Shown piece after piece: positions 10,609-21,469 of a stretch of 64,000 bases of DNA. A model generated the notes under the pieces. It had not been told where the DNA came from, made no database searches, and was given only the letters and a program-made list of their open reading frames with translations. Made by a program: the position numbers and the translations under genes. The stretch comes from Posidonia oceanica (lineage: Eukaryota; Streptophyta; Magnoliopsida; Alismatales; Posidoniaceae): positions 42,542,001 through 42,606,000 of the forward strand of contig JAZBRS010000029.1 of assembly GCA_037176725.1 (NCBI GenBank), in the 5' to 3' direction. Each line of letters opens with the position of its first letter. Position 1 is the first letter of the stretch.

Positions 10609-12150
10609 CCGAAAGCGGCCCCGTTGCAGATGCCCTTCTCCCACTTGCATTTTCATTCTCGTCTTCTTGCTTCAACTCTGTTTCAAATCATCATCGTCAT
10701 CCTTTCAACTCTTACATCCCTATTTAAATCATCATCATCGTCATCTTTTCAGTTCTTGCCCCCTTTCTTTTCAAATCATCATCGTCATTCTCTCAAGCAT
10801 TGTATCTTTGGCCCGGTGATGACAACCGGAAGTGCTTGCCTGCTCTGGAGAGAGTTACCCTGCCTCACCCGGCACTACTTAGATGTCTTAGCAAGTGAGG
10901 GAGCCACCACCAGTAAGGACAGGCAAACTGTCTAATCTCACGAGGACATACACCTCTGAGGGAGAAAAAAATGTTAGGGTGTGAGCCTGAAAAAGGCGAG
11001 AGTAGACATCTAGGCTTGGACACATCCAAGGGACAGAAGACGAAGACACAGGCCGGCCCTAGAGATAGGGGTGTGCAGTCTAACCCTGTTCCTTCTACCC
11101 ATCACACAGCAGACCCAAAGCCTAAATCTATTACAATTCAAGCTCCCTCCTTTTGCCACCAAAATGGAGATAGCAAAAGCCTGAAAAAAAAAAGAAAGAG
11201 AAAAGCAAAACAACAAGCGAAAAAAAAAAAAGAGAAAAAAGATAGAACAAAAACCAAAAAAAAAAAAAGGAAAAAAGCAAGTAAAGCAAAAAACAAAAAA
11301 AAAGAAGAAGAGAAAGGCAAAGGTAGCCCAAAAAATACAGGCACTGTTATCCCCCATACCATCACTAGAGATCCCCAGGGAGTTAAGCTTGAAAAGGGTC
11401 TACCACATCCCTCCAAGAGCAACACTTACCCTTATTCTATTTAGGGGCAGAAAAAGACTGCATACCCATGAGGGAGGAGTCAACCAAAAGTGAGAGCTGA
11501 AAGAATAGGTGTAGGTCCTGAAAGCGCAGCCAGTAGCCTGTCCTCACCATATCACCATCTGTATAATGCCAACACCTGTTTCGGAGCGCCACCAATAAGC
11601 CGAGAGTCTGAGTAGGACCCAGTGAGTCAAGGACCACTCCCTTCCTCTATAGCAGGCACCAAAGCACTCCGCACGCTGAGGGCATTCAAGCATCCATCCA
11701 AGCATACCCATCCATCCGAGCATGCTAATCCATTCAAGCATACTCATTCATCTAATACTACTCGTCCGCATAAGCATAGCACTTGCATCCTGCATACATG
11801 CATCCCCGTCTATCCTTCCTTTCCTGCCAATCTCTCCGCTCTGCAACACGCTCCGGCCCTGAGACAGTACTTCTCCCCAGCAGAGCGCATCGACGACACT
11901 CAAGCTGCGCTGGTCCAGATCTCCTGCCAGCCCTCGCCCCCATGTCCGCAAGACTGCAACAAAATCCCCCTGCTTATTAGTGCTTAACTGCTACGTTCCG
12001 TTATCAACTGCTAAATGCATATGGAACTACGTTTTCAGTTTCAGTTTCTTCTTGTTGCCAATGATTACATACCTGCGAGATCTGACTGTTTATTGATAGC
12101 AGGTACCGTCAAGCTTTGCATCCATCAGCCTGTCTGCTGCAATCAGCGCA
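10609..12150 (+). other. Non-coding spacer of element 1 (CAT-rich and A-rich tracts)
   Basis: Between integrase and the downstream ORF. About 10680-10800 holds three near copies of a TCAAATCATCATCGTCAT-type unit. About 11170-11320 is an A-rich tract. About 11680-11790 has imprecise CATCCA/AAGCAT repeats. The Lys-rich ORF across the A-tract (10971-11444) is a composition artefact. Otherwise I see nothing definable. Confidence 0.6.
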
Positions 12151-13353
12151 ATGGGCTTCCCTACTCTGCTAACTCCTGCACATTGCTCGGAAGCCCTGCG
12201 AGAATGGATCGGCAGGCTCACTCAAGTAGACTGTGAAAAGCTGCGCTTGTGGGGCATACCAACTAAACTGCTGAAGGCTGCTGATGTGGAGGTCAGCCGC
12301 CACCTTCTGTGTGCCGCCGCAAGATTCTGGAAACCGGCACACCACGTCTTCCGCTTTGGCAAGACTGAACTGACACCCACACTGGAAGAGGTGCGTCGAA
12401 TCTGCGGCTTTTCAAAAATCATGGGGCCTCCTATTTTCATGAGACGCGACGGATATCTCGAAGTCCTAAGCCAGCTGACTGGGCTATCCACTCGAACCTG
12501 CCAACAGAGGCTAATCTGCACCAGTGGACCAGAGCCTATGCTTCGCCTTGCACACTTCAATGATATCATGAACAAGCGTGCTGACCTCGGAGATGAGCTG
12601 TGGCTCCGAGGATTCGTCATCCGCTTTCTGGGCGAGCTGATCTTTACTCATGGCCGACTGACAGTGGCCATCGAGGTCGCAGAGATTGCACTAGCTGTGG
12701 TGACCCAGCACGTAGACCTGGCACCAGTTGTCTTGGCAGAGACCTATCGCGGGCTGGACCGCATTTCTCATCGCTGCCGCCACTTCCACGGTTGCGGAGC
12801 ACTCATACAAGTCTGGCTGACCGCGCACTTAGAGATGGACCTTCTACGCCCTCAAATGCATGCTTTCGAAGCTTACTGCAGCGGCGCCCATACCAGAGCA
12901 GACAAGAGCGTCAAAGACGAGTACGAGAGGCTGTCAGCACTGACTGACGACGCTGTGACCTGGCGTATCGTCCCCTCTGCAGCCGAGCCATTCACTGTCT
13001 TTTTCAGCGCGCGCGACACGCGACTGATCGTTCTTCCAGGCTTCACAGCAGGCGTAGAGTACCACCCAATCAGGGTCATGCGCCAGTTCAGCTTCCAGCA
13101 GGGCGCCTTCATCGACAGTACAGCGCCCAAGCTTCTACAGATGTACCCTCTCAGCACAACTGCCCCGACCAAGAAGCTTGCTAGTCTGATGCAGCAGGGG
13201 GTCCAATCTACAGACATTGCAGTTGTGAGAGGCGTAGGATGCACCCCTGAATATGAAGCTGAAGTCCGACAGCTCTGGCCTATCGCTGAAGTCCCGCCAG
13301 GCGGTCCCTTGTTCCCCGACTCCAGGCAGTCGAAGAAGGCCCGAACTGACTAG
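12151..13353 (+). CDS. PMD/DUF7745-like accessory ORF of element 1
   Basis: Intact 400-codon ORF from ATG 12151 to TAG 13353, separate from and downstream of pol in the same orientation. Around residues 60-85 it has RFWKPAHHVFRFGKTELTP followed by TLEEVRRICGF. That arrangement (bulky residue plus Trp-Pro, then HxF, FGK/GE, and LEEV/LEDV) is typical of plant mobile domain and DUF7745 proteins, which occur both as host genes and in plant transposons. The molecular role of these domains in elements is not established. The C-terminus is basic (SRQSKKARTD). It has no membrane segment or signal peptide that I can see. Classification is by motif recognition only; PMD and DUF7745 are related and I cannot separate them by eye. 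It may be translated from a spliced or sub-genomic transcript. Because it is intact beside a damaged gag, it may be under selection or simply young. Confidence 0.7.
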   Translation: MGFPTLLTPAHCSEALREWIGRLTQVDCEKLRLWGIPTKLLKAADVEVSRHLLCAAARFWKPAHHVFRFGKTELTPTLEEVRRICGFSKIMGPPIFMRRDGYLEVLSQLTGLSTRTCQQRLICTSGPEPMLRLAHFNDIMNKRADLGDELWLRGFVIRFLGELIFTHGRLTVAIEVAEIALAVVTQHVDLAPVVLAETYRGLDRISHRCRHFHGCGALIQVWLTAHLEMDLLRPQMHAFEAYCSGAHTRADKSVKDEYERLSALTDDAVTWRIVPSAAEPFTVFFSARDTRLIVLPGFTAGVEYHPIRVMRQFSFQQGAFIDSTAPKLLQMYPLSTTAPTKKLASLMQQGVQSTDIAVVRGVGCTPEYEAEVRQLWPIAEVPPGGPLFPDSRQSKKARTD

Positions 13354-13599
13354 GCCCTTGTGCAACCATCATGTGGTCTTCTTTCGGATTATGCTGTACA
13401 TTTCTGGCCTGCCATAGGCATTGTACTCATCAAGCTTTATCAATGAAAACTGTTTCCGCTATCTGCTTGCACATCAAGACTCATTGCTGCATTGCATATC
13501 ATTATCATCATCATCTTGGGCCCTCTAACCAGACTTGCAGGCATCACAACGCAGCAAAGTCCTCAGCACCCAATCCGGAGTCCAGAACATCTGCGGACC
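13354..13599 (+). other. Short spacer after the PMD-like ORF
   Basis: No coding sequence or structure recognised apart from a short CATCAT tract near 13500. It leads into the repeat arrays. Confidence 0.5.
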
Positions 13600-14690
13600 T
13601 GCGTCGTCAAGCTACGCCATCCGGCGTCCTCAGCTGATCATCCCCAGCTGAGTCCCCTGCGGGCTGGCACCCCGAACTGCCCGGCGAAAGGTCCGTCAAC
13701 CTGTCATCATCCTCAGCTGATCATCCCCAGCTGAGTCCCTTGCGGGCTGGCACCCCAAACTGCCAGGTGAAAGGTCCGTCAACCTGTCATCATCCCCAGC
13801 TGATCATCCCCAGCTGAGTCCTCTACGGGCTGGCACCCCAAACTGCTCGGCGAAAGGTCCGTCAACCTAACACTCTTCTCGGCTGATCACCTCAGCTGAG
13901 TCCCCAGCTGATCGCCCTCAGCTGAGTCCCCTACGGGCTGGCACCCCAAACTGCTCGGCGATGGGTTCGTCAACCTATCATCCATCCACTCATTCATCTA
14001 TCTTTGCATCCTGATGCCAGGGGCGCTTCGACCATCCCCTGGTATCATCCTGATACCAGGGGCATCTTTTGGTTGCCCTGCGGTATCATCCCCAGCTGAT
14101 CGCCCCCAGCTGGACCACCATCCCTTGCGGGCTGGCACCCCAAACTGCTCGGCGATGGATCCGTCAACCTGTCATCATCCTCAGCTGATTATCCCCAGCT
14201 GAGTCCCCTACGGGCTGGCACCCCAAACTGCTCGGCGAAAGGTCCGTCAACCTAACACTCTTCTCGGCTGCTCACCCCAGCTGAGTCCCCAGCTGATCGC
14301 CCCCAGCTGGACCACCATCCCTTGCGGGCTGGCACCCCAAACTGCTCGGCGAAAGGTCCGTCAACCTGACACTCTTCTCGGCTGCTCACCCCAGCTGAGT
14401 CCCCAGCTGATCGCCCCCAGCTGGACCACCATCCCTTGCGGGCTGGCACCCCAAACTGCTCGGCGAAAGGTCCGTCAACCTGACACTCTTCTCGGCTGGT
14501 CACCCCAGCTGAGTCCCCAGTTGATCGCCCTCAGCTGAATCCCTTGCGGGCTGGCACCCCAAACTGCTCGGCGAAAGGTCCGTCAACCTGACACTCCTCT
14601 CGGCTGGTCACCTCAGCTGAGTCCCCAGCTGATCGCCCTCAGCTGAATCCCTTGCGGGCTGGTACCCCAAACTACTCGTCTGACAAGCAC
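13600..14690 (+). repeat. GC-rich tandem array, about 84-bp then about 113-bp units
   Basis: Each unit contains AGCTGA, a GGGCTGGCACCCCAAACTGC segment, and CGGCGAAAGGTCCGTCAACC. Early units (13628-13880) are spaced about 84 bp. From about 14265 the unit is about 113 bp (CTCGGCTG at about 14263, 14377 and 14491). Units include many self-complementary AGCTGA/TCAGCT and GGCTGG/CAGC pieces. A strong inverted repeat, CCCCTGGTATC/GATACCAGGGG, is embedded at 14036-14062. No protein-coding signal. Confidence 0.85.
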
Positions 14691-14735
14691 GACACTCTTG
14701 TCATCACTCTCTGCTTTCGATGCCAAGGACGCGCT

Positions 14736-14770
14736 GGCCAACCCCTGGTGTCATCCCGACACCAGGGGCA
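14736..14770 (+). repeat. 11-bp-stem inverted repeat CCCCTGGTGTC / GACACCAGGGG
   Basis: Arms at 14742-14752 and 14758-14768 around a 5-base loop. A second copy with GTATC/GATAC arms lies at 14036-14062. The A-to-G and T-to-C changes in opposite arms keep pairing intact. Confidence 0.85.
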
Positions 14771-14879
14771 TCTTTTGATCGCCCCTTGGTATCGTTCTTT
14801 CCCTCTTTCCCCTATGACGTTCCTGGCGTCATGGGATGATTTCTTCTCATCATTCCCTTACCCCTTCTTTGCCGGCCGA

Positions 14880-15295
14880 TAAGTCCGATATCTTATCATT
14901 CTCATCATTCCCTCATCCCCTCTTTGCCGGCCGATAAGTCCGATATCTTATCAATCAACAATTCTCATCATGATCTCATCCCCCTCTTTAGCTTAGCTTC
15001 TCATCATGATCTCATCCCACTCGTTAGCTTAGCTTCTCATCATGATCTCATCCCCCTCTTTAGCTTAGCTTCTCATCATGATCTCATCCCCCTCTTTAGC
15101 TTAAATTCTCATCATGATCTCATCCCCCTCTTTAGTTTAAATTCTCATCATGATCTCACCCCCTTCTTTAGCTTAGCTTCTCATCATGATCTCATCCCCC
15201 TCTGTAGCTTAACTTCTCATCATTACCTCATCCCCTCTTTGCCGGCCGATAAGTCCGATATCTTATCATTCTCATCATGCTCTCGTCCCCTCTTA
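14880..15295 (+). repeat. About 35-bp pyrimidine-rich tandem array
   Basis: Repeats of TCTCATCATGATCTCATCCC followed by CCTCTTTAGCTTAG, about eight units between roughly 14960 and 15230. They are flanked on both sides by a GATAAGTCCGATATCTTATC inverted repeat (14878-14897, 14934-14953 and 15248-15267). The 147-aa ORF across it is a repeat artefact. Confidence 0.82.
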
Positions 15296-15394
15296 TCAAT
15301 CAATCAATCAATCACTCGTGCTAGGCTGATATCCGAAACTATCAACAATCAATCACTCTCAGGCTGATAACCTAAACTATCTTCTGGCCGATCC

Positions 15395-16318
15395 ATGGTT
15401 GGCCCGCAGTTGTGTTATACGGCTGACATCCAGTAACTGTCCCTCGTAATTGCACTTTTCCAGTTGATAGGTCTGTAAACTATCCGCCGGTTGACAGGAC
15501 CGTAAACTGTCGCTCCAGTTGATAGGTCTGTAAACTATCGCGTGCAATTACGTTATACGGCTGACATCTAGTAACTGTCCCTTGCAATTGCGGTTTCCAG
15601 TTGATAGGTCTGTAAACTATCCTCCAGTTGATAGGTCTGTAAACTATCCGCCGGTTGACAGGACCGTAAACTGTCGTTAGGCTGATATTCCTAAACTATC
15701 ACCAGCAATTGCATTATACGGCTGATATCCAGTAACTATCCCTCATCATTGCGCGTTTCCAGTTGATAGGTCTGTAAACTATCCGCCGGTTGACAGGACC
15801 GTAAACTGTCGCTCCAGTTGATAGGTCTGTAAACTATCCACCAGTTGGTAGGACTGTAAACTACCACGCGCAATGATGTTATACGGCTGACATCCAGTAA
15901 CTGTCCCTCGCAATGCCGTTTCCAGTTGATAGGACTGTAAACTATCCTCCAGTTGATAGGTCTGTAAACTATCCGCCGGTTGACAGGACTGTAAACTGTC
16001 GTTCCAGATGATAGACTGTAAACTATCCGACATTGCGTTATACGGCTGATATCCAGTAACTATCACTCATGGTTTGTGGTTTCCGGTTGACAGGACCGTA
16101 AACTGTCGCTCCAGTTGATAGGTCTGTAAACTATCCACCGGTTGACAGGACCGTAAACTGTCGTTAGGCTGATACTCCTAAACTATCACCCACAACCATG
16201 TTATACGGCTGATATCCAGTAACTATCACTCACAACTGCTCCGGTTGACAGGACCGTAAACTGTCACTCCCGGTTGATAGGACCGTAAACTATCCGGACG
16301 ATAAGCCCGTCACCTTAT
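15395..16318 (+). repeat. Hairpin-forming tandem array of element 1
   Basis: Dozens of units in which a short stem is closed around TCTGTAAA, ACCGTAAA or TCCAGTAA. Variants are GATAG...CTATC, GACAG...CTGTC, TGGTAG...CTACCA, GATA...TATC and GACA...TGTC. The two arms of a unit change together while the loop-like middle stays similar. Longer blocks are separated by ...TTATACGGCTGA.... The array ends with a GATAAG...CTTATC hairpin at about 16301-16319. The same array type appears at 22732-23425 in element 2. Confidence 0.9.
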
Positions 16319-16319
16319 C

Positions 16320-16853
16320 ATTTTTTTTCCTCCTTTTCGGCGTAACCTTGTCCCAGGAAGACAAAGTCACGCACCCCCTTTCTGCGATAGGAGAGTTGGC
16401 CTCTCTCCCCTCGCACTCTTTTCTTTCCTGCTGGCTTGTTCCCCAGACGGGGACAAGCTGCACCCTGTTTCCCCTCGCTTTGTCGCGTGAGTTTGGCCTC
16501 CCTGCCAGATCCTCGCGCCACATCGCGTCCTTTTATCTTCTCTCTTGCATCATCTCCGCACCTTCTCAGCTAGCATTGCATATTAATTTAACATCATCAG
16601 CATCACTTGCGTGGCATCAGCATCTCTTCTACTTGCACTAATTTTTGTACTAACTTTTGCATCGCATTAGCATGCATTGCATACTTAGCATCATTCAACT
16701 GCACCTAGCATCTTGCATTGCGGCAATGGGCTACGACGTTCGGTGCATCCGCCGAATAAGTAACTCACGCCAATAGCAAATCTTTTGGCCCTCTGGTCAA
16801 ATGGGGTGTCTTGTCAACCCTGAGCAGCGGTCTCGGTCCCCTTGACCTCGCTC
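16320..16853 (+). other. Conserved region upstream of the PPT (element 1)
   Basis: Closely resembles 23430-23953 of element 2, and in reverse complement 52045-52200 and 61095-61260 of elements 3 and 4. Includes GCATTGCGGCAA, CCGAATAAGTAACTCACGCC and, at 16799-16825, ATGGGGTGTC and CCCTGAGC, which pair with sequence on the other side of the PPT. No supported ORF. Confidence 0.75.
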
Positions 16854-16866
16854 AGGGAGGGGCATC
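16854..16866 (+). promoter_or_regulatory. Polypurine tract of element 1
   Basis: AGGGAGGGGCATC lies directly before the TG of the 3' LTR. It is where plus-strand DNA synthesis would start. The same tract precedes every large LTR in this window. Confidence 0.88.
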
Positions 16867-19800
16867 TGTTGACACCCCATTTCGACAAGGCTGAATCGGC
16901 AGATCTCTCTGGCGGCTAGGAAAAACCCAAAATCGCACATTTCTCTTCATCCTTCTTCCCAAATCAAAACTCCAGCTCAAACCTCAAAGCCAAACCTAGA
17001 ACCACACCCATTTTCTAACCCCAAAACCTTACCCTGAAACCATCCCAAAACCTTACCCTCAAACCATTCAAAACCCAAGCCAAACTCAAACCCTAACCCT
17101 CCTTTCTACCCTTCAAAACCAGCCAACTTGACCTAAGCCTTTACCCCTCTTCCCAAGCTCAAAACTTGACCAAAATCCATAGGAAAATCCACCAACACCC
17201 ACTCAACAAACCTACTCTAAAACCTAGAAATTTCTAAACCTGACCCATTCCCAAAAACCCTAGAAAACCTAGGTGAATTGCCCCTTTTTCTACACCTTGA
17301 AACCCCTCCAAAACCTTCTTAGAATCAAACCAAAACCTTAGACCGAATACCTTAAGCCCTAGACTACCCACTCGCCAATTTTCACCCCATTCTGAGACCT
17401 CTAAGCCTTCCTTTCACCCAAATTATCGTTTTCTCTCTCCAGGATTATCGTTTTCTCTCTCCTCTCTCTCTCTTGATTATCATCTCCCTTTTCATCCCCT
17501 TCTTGCCCTTTCCCTGACCTGGCTGTGGGCCCCCTTTGTGCTTCTATCCCTTCTCTATCTTATTCCTATTTTTATTTTATTTTTAGCATTTTCTCTGAAT
17601 TTTAAAAAAATCATTTCCCTCCCACTCATCTCTTTCCCTTTTATTTCTCCCTTTTCCCATTTTCTTCCTCCTTCTCTTTTCCTTTTCTTTCTTTTGCAAA
17701 AACCCATAAAAACCCTTAAAAATCTGTAAAATTCCAAAACATAAAAGAGACAAACCAGAACTCTAAGAAAAACAATTAAAAAACATTAAGCAAGCAATTA
17801 AAAACTTAAACTTAACTAAATCAGGCTAAAAAGAAAATCAAGCATGCAAACTAAAAAATGCAAAACAAACCAAAAGAAAATACCCAAAAATTTAGGAAAA
17901 AACTAAAACAAAATCAAGACCCACCAAAAGCAAAAACCCTACCAAAAGAATTAAAAATAAACCCTAAAAAAGAAGTGAAACAATTAAGAACACTAAGATA
18001 AGTAATTAATGAAAGGAAAAGCTCAACTTAACAAACCTAAGGAAAACAACCTAAAGACCTAATTAAAAAAAAAAAAAAGAAAAGAAAAGGAGAAACACAT
18101 TAAAAAGACCTAAAAACACCTAATCCATCAAGAGAAACCTAACTAAAAACATCAAGAAAAATTAACAAATAAAAATCAAACATAATTCAAAAGACTTAAG
18201 AAAGAAAATCCTAAAAGACTAAAACTAAAAAGCCCAAAACCCACTCTAATTAACCTAAAAATAAATCCTAAAAAATCCTAATTAACATCCTAAGTGCTTA
18301 ACAAGAAAAATACAATTTAAAAAAAAAAACAATTTGAAAAGACTTAACAAACACTTAATCAAATGGAAAATGAATTAAAGGCAAAAGAAAAATCTAAAAC
18401 CCTAATCAACCCTAAAACACACTAATTAACCCAAAACAATCATTAAAAAACCTAATTAAAATCCTAACCTAAACACAACCATTCTAAAAACTCTTCCCAT
18501 CCTTTTCTATTTTTATTTTATTTTTATTTTTATTTTCTTCCTTCTTTCTCCTCTTTCTTTCTTTTTCTTCCTTCTTCCCTTTCTTTTCTACCCCTCCTTC
18601 TTTCCTTCTTTCTTAATTTCTTTTCTACTACTGTGCTCAAGGCCCAGCCCATGCCCAACTTCTTCTTCTTCCCTCCATCCCTTCTTCTTCTTCCACTCTC
18701 CTCCTCTCTCACAACCTGCAAACGACAACACCTCTCCCCATTGGTTTTCTTTTTTTTTCAAACCTCCCTGACACCACCTTGACCTTCCGGCCATCACCCA
18801 TCACCCACGACCCAGACCACTTCCTCCATGCCCTGCCAATGGTAGCAGAAGACCAAGACTTCCCCTCACCTTGACCGACAGAAAATGCAGAGAAAGGGGG
18901 AGAACAAAACCCAGATTCCCACCCAAAAAAAGAAGAGTTCTTTCGACACCAAGCAACCCAGAGTGCTCCTGCTTCCTTGTGCATCTTCCACATCCAGAAA
19001 CCACCCAGAAAACGACCTGAAACCCCCCCCAAACAACGATCTTCTCTTCACCTCACAGAGCAACCTTCCCCCTTGCCTCTCCAGCACCACAGTCATCAGA
19101 AGCCTCCCAGATCTCACCACCCAACTCACCAGACCACCACCTTCACGACCCAACCCTCGCTTCAGTCCCAAACCTCCCACAGCCTCCACGAACCACCACA
19201 AACACCTTGCACGGAAACTGCCCAGAAACCTTCCAACATCCACACCACCTTCTTCAGACCTTGCCAACCCATTTAAACTCCTCCATCGCGTTCCTGGAGC
19301 CTCCAGCAACCCAGAGTGACCTCCACCTTGGCCCGAAGGGCCACACACCGCCCCGGCGACCTCAACCCCAACTTCGGCACCCAAAAACATTGGATCTCCC
19401 TCCGACGAGCGAAACGCACTTTTGGACGCATCGGGAGCTTCCCCAGCACGCGTGGAGCACACCGGTACCCCGCAGCAGCTCCCAGACCCCTTCGAACGCC
19501 GCCACTGTCCTCCTCCGGCCGGCCACAACCCACCGACGTCGGGGGCACGATCCGGCTAGCGTAACAGGTGACTACCTATACCAATGTGTTCCTTGTGTGA
19601 ATGTGGTCATTTCGACTATTTTTTCGGATTTTTTCGTGCATTGTGCCGCCCTCTGGGCCTCGCCGGAGTTGCCAACTCCGTCGACCAATCCCACCGCCTC
19701 CGCCGCGCGACGCCGCCGCCAGACCCGCGTGCCGCCTCCGCCAGCCTCCGGGCTACCGTACCACGCCTCCAGCTCTGTCCCAGGCCGCCGCCCGCCACTG

Positions 19801-19949
19801 CTCCACCGTGCCCCGCCGCTGCTCCGTGCAGCCTCTGCCGGCAGCACAATGCTGCGCGCGGGAGGAAGGAGAAGGCACTGTAGCAATATTTGATGTTTTT
19901 AAAACTTAAATATAGTTTAGATGCATGCATTGAAATAAATTCTGTTATG

Positions 19950-20720
19950 TTTTTGTTATTACACTTTGGTCCTGTTTGATTTAAGATCTATTTAATTTTG
20001 ATTTAAAATCATGTGGAATTACGGTTAAAATCTACAATTTTGCTTATTTACATTTTCATCCAGCTGCAGTTCATGTTCTTTGGTTGCCTTTTAATTAAAG
20101 TCCTGCATGTTTCTTTTATTGCGTGATGGTCCTCTGTTGTTGTGATCCTAGTTGTACTACTTTGAATCTAGTCCAGTAAGTTGCCATATTTGCATATCAG
20201 TACGTTCTTAGTTCAACATGGCTTGCTACGCTTTATTGTTTGCCCCAGCATGTTTTTATTTTTGCGTTTAGGTCCTTTAGATGTTGAATGCCATTTAAAA
20301 GCTTGCTGTTATCTTATTAAATTGCTGTTAAGTCCTGATCTTTGCATTATTTGCATGTTGGTCCTTTGATCTGTTATATCATGCATCCTGTTTGCATCCC
20401 CTGTTTACTGCATTGCATGCTTAGCTCTGGCTTCCTGATTTTGCACATAGGTCCTCTGCATCATGCATAGCATGCATTTAGCTTGCATTTTTCTTACAAA
20501 ATTGCATTTCAACCCCTACATGTTTTAAAATTGCATATAGATCCTCCGTGCGGTTGCAAAGCGTATTCCAGTGCATGATTACTTTATTAGGTTGCATTTT
20601 GAACCCTGCATCCTGCAAAATTGCATCCAGACCCCTAAGCTTTCAAAAATCTTGCATAAAAAGCCTTGAACTTTTCAAAATCTTTGCATTTAAGTCCCTA
20701 ATTTTCTGAAGAATCATCTT
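19950..20720 (+). repeat. Degenerate repeats in LTR 1 (TTGCAT ... GGTCCT)
   Basis: A loose series of roughly 50-70-bp units with TTGCAT or TTGCA followed by a GGTCC/GACCCCT motif, separated by T-rich sequence. The same pattern occurs at about 27060-27960 in LTR 2 and, inverted, at about 48180-49460 in LTR 3. It is therefore an old property of this LTR family. Confidence 0.65.
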
Positions 20721-21469
20721 TAGGTCTTTTCTTGCATTTTGCATGCATTGCACTCATGCATTCTTGCATTTTTGCACTCCTTGCACGCACTTAAACACTC
20801 TTAGCTCCCATTCGTAGGGGAGGACCTATTTTGCACACCCCTAGGACCTCCTGAACACTTAGATCTGTTCTTCTCTCCTGTTCTGGCCTTTCCGCCCTGA
20901 AGCTGCGATATCTTTCAATCCGGCCGTCGGATCTTCCCAAACAAGCTGCCCAGGCGACCGCAGCGAAGCGCTCTTCAGCACGGACCAAGCAGATTTCAGA
21001 TCAGACCCCAGGATTTCCAGGTATGCCCTCCTGAACCTTTGCACTGCATTCATTCGCATGCCATTTGCATAGCTTGCCTCGTTTTCGCTTTCGGTCTATT
21101 TGAGCATGTAGAATAGGACCTCCCCTTCTTGTCTATCAATTCCAATCCCCGTTTCACGTACTCTTGAGTGTTTTGTGTTGTGTTTTCCCTGGTTTTGCCA
21201 CTTAATGTGACTTTCTTCCCCCTTTTCCACGATCCGATCGCATCGCGAGCTTTGGGCAGCGTGCGAGACACACCGTGGAGCGGTTTAGTGGGAAACGGTC
21301 ACAAAGAGGCGGTAATCCCTCCGTTTGCTCACTCCCCCCTTTGCAGGTCTTTACACCTGCTCTGTGCGGCCCCGAACAGCGTCTGTTCTCACACACGCGC
21401 TGTCTTACCTCTCTTTGGCTTCTCCTGATCTTTTTCTTTGCATTAGCATTCGCGTAGCTTTTCCGGGGT

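Noticed and set aside
10971..11444. 157-aa Lys-rich ORF after integrase
   Set aside because: It is an A-rich tract; poly-Lys is what such DNA encodes, and no domain is visible.
14960..16310. CRISPR-like appearance of regularly spaced short repeats
   Set aside because: There are no unique spacers or cas genes, units drift along the array, and the context is a plant retrotransposon.
19200..19893. GC-rich ORFs (228 and 102 aa) in LTR 1 as a captured gene
   Set aside because: Pro/Arg/Ala-rich in several overlapping frames on both strands, no domain, and the homologous parts of LTRs 2 and 3 do not keep the frame.
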